Source of the DNA: an uncultured Collinsella sp.
GTDB lineage: Bacteria; Actinomycetota; Coriobacteriia; Coriobacteriales; Coriobacteriaceae
Direction: 5' to 3'
Length of the DNA stretch: 9,937 bases
Assembly (NCBI GenBank): GCA_900551625.1
Contig: URWZ01000047.1
Coordinates: 1-9,937 of the forward strand
In this document: one piece after another, positions 1 to 4,654 of the stretch
Position numbering within the stretch: position 1 is the stretch's first letter
How the letters are laid out: each line of letters begins with the position of its first letter
Notes under the pieces: model-generated
Database searches by the model: none
Told to the model about the DNA's origin: nothing
What the model saw: the letters and a program-made list of their open reading frames with translations, nothing else
Program-made: the position numbers and the translations under genes

Positions 1-49
1 ATCTACACACTGCATATCGTCGGCAGCGTCAGATGTGTATAAGAGACAG
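1..49 (+). other. Untrimmed Nextera i5 sequencing adapter (artefact)
   Basis: This is not genomic DNA. Positions 1-8 are the end of the Illumina P5 primer (ATCTACAC). Positions 9-16 (ACTGCATA) match the Nextera S506 i5 index as I remember it. Positions 17-30 (TCGTCGGCAGCGTC) are the Nextera read-1 adapter, and 31-49 are the 19-bp Tn5 mosaic end AGATGTGTATAAGAGACAG. Genomic sequence begins at about 50. Reading frames that run through it on the reverse strand give nonsense peptides. Confidence 0.98.
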
Positions 50-106
50 GGGCCGACCTGCGGGCCAGGGTAGCTAAAAAAGCCCCGTCCCAAAAAGACT
101 GTTGGA

Positions 107-173
107 AGTTGCGGTGGAATAGTTCCTGTTTTTGCTGCTGAAGGCTTTGAGCAGGAACTATTCCACCGCAACT
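107..173. repeat. 67-bp palindromic element, copy A
   Basis: The arms are a perfect 23-bp inverted repeat (106-128 and 152-174) around a 23-nt loop. The ends read AGTTGCGGTGGAATAG on the left and CTATTCCACCGCAACT on the right. A second element of exactly the same length and with the same ends lies at 954-1020, on the other side of the GntR gene. No run of T follows either arm, so this is not a classical terminator. No target-site duplication is visible at the flanks. A REP/MITE-like dispersed element is the simplest reading. A paired operator for the adjacent regulator is an alternative, though the arms are long for that. Confidence 0.8.
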
Positions 174-190
174 TATGAGGGGGCGGGGGA

Positions 191-201
191 TGCGATAGTA
201 T
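191..201 (+). promoter_or_regulatory. Possible -10 region of the GntR gene
   Basis: The 11-mer TGCGATAGTAT lies 45 bp before the chosen start of the GntR gene. It recurs exactly at 4597-4607, 48 bp before the glutamine synthetase-like gene. TAGTAT would serve as a -10 box. The matching -35 (TTATGA at 173-178, next to the end of palindrome A) is poor, so the call rests mainly on the shared word and its similar position. Confidence 0.3.
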
Positions 202-245
202 TGCATGGTGGTATTCGATTAACCGAGGCTTCATCCGAGGGCTTT

Positions 246-938
246 ATGGAACAACACCAGCATTATCAGAGCTTGCAAGATCAGGCATACAACGCACTGC
301 GCTCCAAGATTATCTATGCCGAGCTCAAGCCCGGTACGCGCCTTTCAGCGATTGGTCTGGAAAAGGAGACGGGAATCGGGCGCACGCCCATTCGCGAATC
401 CTTTGTGCGCCTGCGGGAGCAGGAGCTGGTGGAAACGCGTCCCAAAAGCGGCACCTATGTCTCTAAGATCAGCATGGAACGCGCCGAGAATGCCTGTTTC
501 TTGCGCGAGAAACTCGAGAGAAGCGTACTCATTAAATGTTGTTCGGCTGCTACGCCCGAGCAAAAGCAGCGGCTCGAGCAGATTCTTGCCGAGTCCGAGT
601 CGCTCGACCATAGCGAAACGCGTCGTTTCTTTGACCTGGACAACCTGTTCCATGAGACGTGTTTTGAGATTGCCGACCGCCATATGCTGTGGGATTGGAT
701 GAAGAGCGTCAATACGCATTTTGAGCGGTATAACTGGCTGCGTATGGTGTCGCAGGACCTGGATTGGGAGCCGATTCGTCGGCAGCATCGCCGGATTCTC
801 GAGGCCATTAAGAGAGGCGATACCGACGCGGCGAGCTATCTGGCAGAGACGCACTTGCACCTGATGCCCGAGGAGCAGGGCCCGGTTATCGCCGTGCATC
901 CCGACTATTTTGAGCTGTCCAAAGACTCGGCCATCTAA
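246..938 (+). CDS. GntR-family (FCD/FadR subfamily) transcriptional regulator
   Basis: A 230-residue DNA-binding regulator. Residues 11-72 form the GntR winged helix, with the recognition-helix signature GRTPIRESFVRL (45-56) and a wing ending KSGTYV. Residues 80-210 form an all-helical FCD effector domain. The usual metal/ligand residues are visible: D132 and H136 (DNLFH), H181 (RRQHRRILEAI) and H203. The ATG at 246 is preferred because GAGGG lies at 237-241 and because longer in-frame starts would read through palindrome A. FCD regulators typically respond to small carboxylic acids, including hexuronates and lactate. The gene is convergent with eda, so control of the kdgK-eda pathway is plausible, but this is context only. 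The effector is not predictable from the sequence. Confidence 0.9.
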   Translation: MEQHQHYQSLQDQAYNALRSKIIYAELKPGTRLSAIGLEKETGIGRTPIRESFVRLREQELVETRPKSGTYVSKISMERAENACFLREKLERSVLIKCCSAATPEQKQRLEQILAESESLDHSETRRFFDLDNLFHETCFEIADRHMLWDWMKSVNTHFERYNWLRMVSQDLDWEPIRRQHRRILEAIKRGDTDAASYLAETHLHLMPEEQGPVIAVHPDYFELSKDSAI

Positions 939-953
939 CTCGTTCCCTTCATT

Positions 954-1020
954 AGTTGCGGTGAAATAGGGATTGTTTTGCGGCTCTGATGGTGTAAACA
1001 GTCCGTATCTCACCGCAACT
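954..1020. repeat. 67-bp palindromic element, copy B
   Basis: Begins 15 bp after the GntR stop codon. The left arm (954-978) and right arm (996-1020) pair at 22 of 25 positions plus one G-U wobble, around a 17-nt loop. Length and outer sequence match copy A (AGTTGCGGTG at the left, CACCGCAACT at the right). In the inner stem, positions 17-20 of the element read TTCC in A and GGAT in B, and the opposite arm changes to match. The structure therefore looks conserved even though the sequence differs. It could also help end GntR transcription, but lacks a T-run. Confidence 0.75.
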
Positions 1021-1042
1021 GCCGGGGTACTATCGGGGCACG

Positions 1043-1118
1043 AAAAAGCTGCGGCGCCGCTTGGAGGAAAAGACCGGAAGCAAGGGTCCATTCCTCCAGA
1101 CGGCGCCGTAGCTGTTTT
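1043..1118. terminator. Bidirectional intrinsic terminator
   Basis: A long near-perfect stem. AAAA (1043-1046) pairs with TTTT (1115-1118), AGCT (1047-1050) with AGCT (1110-1113), CGGCGCCG (1052-1059) with CGGCGCCG (1101-1108), and TGGAGGAA (1062-1069) with TTCCTCCA (1091-1098). The loop has an extra GACC/GGTC stem. Having A's before and T's after the stem makes it work in both directions. It probably ends GntR transcription (+) and backs up the eda terminator (-). Confidence 0.75.
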
Positions 1119-1198
1119 GGTGGCTTGGCTTTTGTCGAAGTGGCTCTGCTGGGCGTGGTCGCCAACCGAGCAGGAAAAGCGGTTCGGGGGCGTGTCGC

Positions 1199-1253
1199 TT
1201 CCGTCACGTTCTATCAGCATACAAGACGGTTTCGGTTCTTGTTCGTGACGGAA
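1199..1253. other. Two-part hairpin in the convergent spacer
   Basis: TTCCGTCACG (1199-1208) pairs perfectly with CGTGACGGAA (1244-1253). Inside, ACAAGA (1221-1226) pairs with TCTTGT (1237-1242), leaving a one-sided internal loop at 1209-1220. No T-run follows on either strand, so it is not an obvious terminator. Its function is unknown. Confidence 0.5.
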
Positions 1254-1276
1254 ACGGCGCGCTTCCGAGCCGCTTT

Positions 1277-1314
1277 AAAAGAAAGGGGGCGAGGTCTAGG
1301 GCACGCCCCCTTTC
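1277..1314 (-). terminator. Intrinsic terminator of eda
   Basis: An 11-bp perfect stem (1281-1291 with 1304-1314, GAAAGGGGGCG/CGCCCCCTTTC) lies 17 bp past the eda stop codon. On the minus strand it is followed by TTTT. On the plus strand no T-run follows, so it works for eda only. Confidence 0.88.
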
Positions 1315-1331
1315 ACGATAGAGAGCTAAAC

Positions 1332-1973
1332 CTAGCCGCGGACCTTCTTGACGACGTCCATGGCCTCGCGGGCAATCTGCTCGACCTTGGAGAAGTCGCC
1401 GTCGGCAAACAGGGCCGGCTTGACCATCCAGGTGCCACCGCAGGCGATGATGGCAGAGGAGCTCAGGTACTCCTCGACGTTGGCGGTGCTCACGCCGCCG
1501 GTAGGCATAAAGCGGTGACCAACAAACGGAGCGGCGAGGGCCTTGATGGTGTTTAGGCCGCCATACTGGGACGCGGGGAAGAACTTGGTGACCTTGAGGC
1601 CCAGGTTCTCGGCTGCGGTGACCTCGGAGGGAGTCACGGTGCCGGGAAGGACGGGCAGGTCGATGTCGATGCAGTGCTTCACGACGTTCTCGTTGTAACC
1701 CGGGGAGACGATGAACTTGGCACCGGCGGCGCGGGCCTGCTCAACCTGCTCGACGGTCAGGACAGTGCCGGCGCCAACGCACATCTCGGGCTCGGCCTCG
1801 GCCATGGCGGCGATGCACTCGGCGGCGCAGGCGGTGCGGAAGGTGACCTCGGCGGACTTCATGCCGGCTGCCATAAGGGCGTGGGCGAGCGGTGCGGCGT
1901 CCTCGACCTCATCGAGCACGACGACCGGCACGATGCCCAGGGACTCAAGCGTGGTGTAGAACTGATCGAACAT
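1332..1973 (-). CDS. eda: KDPG aldolase (2-dehydro-3-deoxy-phosphogluconate aldolase)
   Basis: A cytosolic class I aldolase of 213 residues, the usual family length. It splits 2-keto-3-deoxy-6-phosphogluconate into pyruvate and glyceraldehyde-3-phosphate, the last step of the Entner-Doudoroff and hexuronate routes. Family motifs are in order: E42 in AEVTFRT (equivalent to the catalytic Glu45 of E. coli Eda), GAGTVL (66-71), FIVSPG (86-91), PGTVTPSE (109-116), KFFPA with Schiff-base Lys129, and the phosphate-binding PTGGV (156-160). The start at 1973 is set by the conserved N-terminus and by AAAGGA about 5 nt upstream. Longer starts add unrelated sequence. It lies downstream of kdgK on the same strand, after a 255-bp spacer, and ends at an intrinsic terminator. 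Confidence 0.96.
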   Translation of the reverse strand: MFDQFYTTLESLGIVPVVVLDEVEDAAPLAHALMAAGMKSAEVTFRTACAAECIAAMAEAEPEMCVGAGTVLTVEQVEQARAAGAKFIVSPGYNENVVKHCIDIDLPVLPGTVTPSEVTAAENLGLKVTKFFPASQYGGLNTIKALAAPFVGHRFMPTGGVSTANVEEYLSSSAIIACGGTWMVKPALFADGDFSKVEQIAREAMDVVKKVRG

Positions 1974-2026
1974 GATGTTCCTTTCGATGTGAGGCGCGCG
2001 GGTGCGCGTAATTGCCAAAGAAGATT

Positions 2027-2103
2027 GGCCATGAGCCGGTTCCGGATTGGTTATCGGAGGCACTGCTTGGGTCACAAGCAATTTCGGAACCGGCTACGAG
2101 GCC
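2027..2103. other. Branched hairpin upstream of eda
   Basis: AGCCGGTTCCG (2034-2044) pairs perfectly with CGGAACCGGCT (2085-2095). GGCC at 2027-2030 and 2100-2103 can extend the base of the stem. Inside, TGCTTG (2064-2069) pairs with CAAGCA (2075-2080) around a 5-nt loop. It lies 54-130 bp upstream of the eda start, so in a kdgK-eda transcript it would sit in the leader of eda. On the minus strand a weak promoter, TTGTGA-16-GATAAC, overlaps it. It could be a processing site, a dispersed palindrome or a regulatory leader; the sequence does not decide. Confidence 0.5.
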
Positions 2104-2173
2104 AGTCGTGAAGGAATGCCAGACAAAACCGGAATGGGACTAAGTGGTTCTGCCTGGCCGGGGAAAGCGGGGA

Positions 2174-2213
2174 GCGAGCTGCAGGGGTATTGGTATGGGA
2201 AACTGCAGCTCGC
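2174..2213 (-). terminator. Hairpin just after kdgK, weak terminator or mRNA-stabilising stem
   Basis: GCGAGCTGCAG (2174-2184) and CTGCAGCTCGC (2203-2213) form a perfect 11-bp stem with an 18-nt loop, 15 bp after the kdgK stop codon. On the minus strand the following bases are TCCCCGCTTTCC, so there is no proper U-tract. Complete termination is doubtful. Partial termination or protection of the kdgK mRNA 3' end is likelier. Confidence 0.45.
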
Positions 2214-2228
2214 GGAATGGGGAGCGAA

Positions 2229-3263
2229 TTAACGGGCGACGCGGGTGCCACCGTCGGCGGCGTTTGCCACGGCGGCAATCTCGTCAGCAGTCACCAGGTT
2301 GGAATCGCCCTTGATGGTGAGCTTGAGGATCGAGGCCGCAATGGCGTAGTTGACGGCAGCCTGCGGGTCAAAGTCGTTGATGAGGGCATGGACGAGTCCT
2401 GCGTTGAAAGCATCACCGGCAGCAACGCCCTCGAGCACGTGCACATCGTGAGCGGGGGAGAACCAGTGCTCGCCGCTCTCGGCGTCAAAGAGCATGCCCA
2501 TCCAGATGGAGCGTTCGACGCAGGAGATGTTGCGAACGACCGAGGCGACCTTTTTGCAGCCGTACTCGGCGCAGATCTGACGGGCCATCTCGACATAGGT
2601 GTCGCGCTCCTCGATGCCGTGGGCAAGGGAACCAGAGACGCAGGTCATGCCGAGGCCGGCAGGCGCATCCTCGTCGTTGGCGATGCAGATGTCGACGAGC
2701 GGCAGAAGCTCCTTCATGGTGGCCTGCGACTTCTCGGGCGACCACATCTTGCCGCGATAGTTCACGTCGCACACGGTGGTGATGCCCTTGGCGCGGCAGA
2801 CGGCGAGCGCCTCCTTGCAGGCGGCGGCCATCTCGTCGGAGACGGCGGGGGTCACGCCGGAGAAATAGAAGACATCGATGCCCTTGAGGATCTTGTCCCA
2901 GTCAAAGACGTCGCGCTTGGCCATGTTGATGGCGGAATACTTGCGGTCGTAGACGCAGCCGTTGCCGCGCTGCGAGGCGCCGACCTCAAACACATAGGAG
3001 CCAAGACGGTCGCCCTGACGCACGACGCGCGTGGTGTCGACGCCGTAGGCCTTCAGCGAGCGCAGCGCGCACTCGCCCAGACGGTTGGCCGGGACAACGG
3101 AGACGTAAGCGGCCTTGTCGCCCTGGTAGGCCAGGGAAAGCGCGGTGTTTGCCTCGGCGCCGCCGTAGCGGACATCAAACTCGGTCGCCTGCTCAATGCG
3201 CAGATGGTCTTTGGGCGAGAGCCTCATCATGATCTCGCCGAAGGTAAGAACCGTTTTATCCAT
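2229..3263 (-). CDS. kdgK: 2-keto-3-deoxygluconate kinase (PfkB family)
   Basis: A 344-residue cytosolic sugar kinase, predicted to phosphorylate 2-keto-3-deoxygluconate to KDPG with ATP, feeding the aldolase encoded next to it. The N-terminal strand FGEIMMRLSP (8-17), the substrate-side motif YGGAEANTALSLA (33-45) and the C-terminal PfkB signature GVAAGDAFNAG (279-289) are present; D284 is the catalytic base. PfkB kinases are hard to separate by substrate from sequence alone. The specificity rests on the KdgK-like N-terminus and the neighbouring eda. The ATG at 3263 fits the family N-terminus and has AAGGAG at 3274-3279. A longer open frame upstream runs into the promoter and is rejected. 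Confidence 0.9.
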   Translation of the reverse strand: MDKTVLTFGEIMMRLSPKDHLRIEQATEFDVRYGGAEANTALSLAYQGDKAAYVSVVPANRLGECALRSLKAYGVDTTRVVRQGDRLGSYVFEVGASQRGNGCVYDRKYSAINMAKRDVFDWDKILKGIDVFYFSGVTPAVSDEMAAACKEALAVCRAKGITTVCDVNYRGKMWSPEKSQATMKELLPLVDICIANDEDAPAGLGMTCVSGSLAHGIEERDTYVEMARQICAEYGCKKVASVVRNISCVERSIWMGMLFDAESGEHWFSPAHDVHVLEGVAAGDAFNAGLVHALINDFDPQAAVNYAIAASILKLTIKGDSNLVTADEIAAVANAADGGTRVAR

Positions 3264-3298
3264 GGTCGTGCAGCTCCTTCTTGCTCGTGCGTACACCT

Positions 3299-3327
3299 TT
3301 GATATGGCGTTGGCACGGAGGTGCCAA
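3299..3327 (-). promoter_or_regulatory. kdgK promoter
   Basis: On the minus strand, TTGGCA (3322-3327) and TATCAA (3299-3304) are separated by exactly 17 bp. They match the -35 and -10 consensus at 5 and 4 of 6 positions. Transcription would start near 3292, giving a leader of about 30 nt that contains the ribosome binding site. Confidence 0.65.
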
Positions 3328-3364
3328 GACGGTAGGGTACATCTTTGCACCACCGTGCCAACGC
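3307..3364. promoter_or_regulatory. Paired operator-like palindromes at the kdgK promoter
   Basis: Site 1 (3310-3327) is TTGGCACGGAGGTGCCAA, a perfect 7-bp dyad with a 4-bp centre. Site 2 (3344-3361) is an inverted copy with one arm mismatch. The 18-bp blocks 3307-3324 and 3347-3364 are 17/18 identical in inverted orientation. The dyad centres lie 34 bp apart, about three helical turns. Site 1 contains the kdgK -35 box, so binding there should block transcription. The pattern differs from the LacI-type site further on, which suggests a second regulator. Confidence 0.55.
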
Positions 3365-3368
3365 TTGC

Positions 3369-3396
3369 CGAAATCGGTTTACGAAATCGGTTTCGT
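3369..3396. promoter_or_regulatory. LacI-family operator with tandem repeat
   Basis: ACGAAATCGGTTTCGT (3381-3396) is a 16-bp dyad with one mismatched pair and a central CG, the usual layout of LacI-family operators. The word CGAAATCGGTTT occurs twice in tandem, 13 bp apart (3369-3380 and 3382-3393). It lies just upstream of a TATACT -10 box for the LacI-type gene and over the expected -35 position, which fits autorepression. Confidence 0.6.
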
Positions 3397-3408
3397 TTCG
3401 AGTTGTAG

Positions 3409-3414
3409 TATACT
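3409..3414 (+). promoter_or_regulatory. Candidate -10 box of the LacI-family gene
   Basis: TATACT matches the -10 consensus at 5 of 6 positions and lies 83 bp before the chosen start codon. No good -35 is seen at 16-18 bp; the LacI-type operator occupies that place. The surrounding AGTATACT is itself a palindrome and could also read leftwards. Confidence 0.4.
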
Positions 3415-3497
3415 CACCTACAGCGTTTTGCAACCGGCATTTTTAAAAAATGCCTAAAATGGCTCAGACTGCTGACAATTGGGAAACGGGGTGCGCT

Positions 3498-4520
3498 ATG
3501 GCGCAGATGAGGATTAAGGACATTGCCGCCGAGGCGGGCGTGAGTCCGGCCACGGTCTCGCGCTATCTCAACAACCGTCCCGGGCAAATGACCGAGGAGA
3601 CCCGTGCCCGCATCGCGGCGGTTATCGAGCGCACTGGCTATCGCCCACGTGCCGCCGCGCGCAATCTGCGGAGCTCGCGCACCAACCTCATCGGCGTGAT
3701 CCTGGCCGACATCGCCAACCCGTTCTCCAGCGCCATGCTCGAGGGCCTTTCCGCTAGCGCCGCCGCGCGCGGCTGCTCGCTTATGACGGCCATTAGCGGC
3801 AACGATCCCGCTAAGGAAGCAGAGTCGCTCACCAGACTTATCGATGCCGGCGCGGACGGCCTGGTCGTCAACACCTGCGGAGGCAACGACGAGGCAATCG
3901 CCGCGGCAGCGGGGCGCCTGCCCGTTGTGCTGCTCGACCGCGACGTTGCCGCCGGCGGTGTCGATCTGGTGACATCTAACAACCGTGAGCTGGTCGCTGG
4001 CTTGGTAGACGCCTTGGCTGCTGCGGGCAGCGAGCGCCTGTGCCTGCTCACCGAGGCGAGCGACGACAGCCCCGTGCGTCGCGAGCGCGCCGAGGCCTTT
4101 ACCGACGAGCTGTCGCGACGCGGCCTTGCCGGCGAGGTTGTCACCTTGGCCGATGGCGGTGCCACTGGCGTTGGCCGCTTGGACGAAACCATCCGCGGCT
4201 ATGCGGGCAAAAGACTCGGCCTTATCGCTGTCAACGGCCTGGTCTTCCTGCGCCTGACCGAGGCGCTGGCGCAGCTTGGTCCCTCGCTGCCGGCGGGGCT
4301 CAAGATCGCGACGTTTGACGACTACCCCTGGAACCATGTGCTCTTTGGCGGTGTGACCACAGCAGCGCAAGACACCCTCACCATTGCCGAGCGCGTAGTC
4401 GAGCGCCTGTCCGAGCGCATCGACGTCGTTACCACCACGGTGGGCGAGGCCGCAAAGCTCGCCCCCAAGCGCATCGAGATCCCCGGCCACATCGAATACC
4501 GCGCATCGACCTCGCGCTAG
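3498..4520 (+). CDS. LacI-family transcriptional regulator, likely of the kdgK/eda pathway
   Basis: A 340-residue repressor-type protein of normal family length. The N-terminal helix-turn-helix reads IKDIAAEAGVSPATVSRYLN (6-25). The hinge region contains GYRPRAAARNLRS; the usual YxPN is YRPR here. A periplasmic-binding-protein-like effector domain starts at IGVILADIANPFSSAMLEGL. The ATG at 3498 gives the family N-terminus and has GGGG at 3488-3491. Upstream ATGs at 3450 and 3459 add an atypical leader and lack a ribosome binding site. It is divergent from kdgK, and a LacI-type operator lies between them, so it most likely controls its own gene and kdgK. A KDG- or hexuronate-type effector is inference. 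Confidence 0.92.
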   Translation: MAQMRIKDIAAEAGVSPATVSRYLNNRPGQMTEETRARIAAVIERTGYRPRAAARNLRSSRTNLIGVILADIANPFSSAMLEGLSASAAARGCSLMTAISGNDPAKEAESLTRLIDAGADGLVVNTCGGNDEAIAAAAGRLPVVLLDRDVAAGGVDLVTSNNRELVAGLVDALAAAGSERLCLLTEASDDSPVRRERAEAFTDELSRRGLAGEVVTLADGGATGVGRLDETIRGYAGKRLGLIAVNGLVFLRLTEALAQLGPSLPAGLKIATFDDYPWNHVLFGGVTTAAQDTLTIAERVVERLSERIDVVTTTVGEAAKLAPKRIEIPGHIEYRASTSR

Positions 4521-4573
4521 CCGCTCGTTCGCAACGGCCTGTTCGCGCACGTTTTTTGAGCGCTTGATACGCT

Positions 4574-4589
4574 TTAACCCTGCGGAAAC
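4574..4589 (+). promoter_or_regulatory. Candidate GlnR box upstream of the glutamine synthetase-like gene
   Basis: TTAAC-CCTGCG-GAAAC fits the actinobacterial GlnR half-box pair (gTnAC, six bases, GaAAC) except for the first base. It lies 65 bp before the start codon and upstream of the candidate -10 at 4602-4607. A second GAAAC occurs at 4626-4630, preceded by TAGAC, but the spacing is five bases and the fit is partial. The presence of a GlnR-like gene downstream makes the site meaningful, but it is one match to a short motif. Confidence 0.4.
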
Positions 4590-4654
4590 ATTTTTCTGCG
4601 ATAGTATCTGCGATATAGACCAGTCGAAACCCGCCCGAAAGAAAGGGGAGCGAC

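Larger units (their letters stand above)
939..1331. other. Convergent intergenic region, rich in hairpins, no gene seen
   Basis: The region separates the ends of the GntR gene (+) and eda (-). It contains palindrome B (954-1020), a 76-nt bidirectional terminator (1043-1118), an imperfect hairpin around 1147-1173, a two-part hairpin (1199-1253) and the eda terminator (1277-1314). An open frame across 973-1248 has no ribosome binding site and encodes only the sequence of these hairpins. I see no protein gene here. A structured small RNA cannot be excluded. Confidence 0.6.

Noticed and set aside
50..105. Terminator remnant (AAAAAAGCCCCGTCCC) at the left edge
   Set aside because: On the minus strand it looks like the 3' half of a terminator, but the partner arm is not present on the expected side.
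973..1248. 91-codon plus-strand frame in the convergent spacer
   Set aside because: It consists of hairpin sequence, begins inside palindrome B and has no ribosome binding site.
2190..3302. 370-codon open frame on the plus strand opposite kdgK
   Set aside because: Antisense shadow of kdgK; no ribosome binding site and no recognisable motifs.
3307..3364. Sigma-54-like promoter (TTGGCACG ... TGC)
   Set aside because: The spacing between the GG and GC elements is one base short of the -24/-12 consensus, and the dyad symmetry with a second inverted copy is better explained as an operator. A good sigma-70-type promoter overlaps.
3414..4550. 378-codon minus-strand frame opposite the LacI-family gene
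   Set aside because: Antisense shadow; the plus strand encodes a full LacI-type protein.
4521..4560. Intrinsic terminator after the LacI-family gene (T6 run at 4551-4556)
   Set aside because: No convincing GC stem precedes the T-run; only 3-4 bp pairings can be made.
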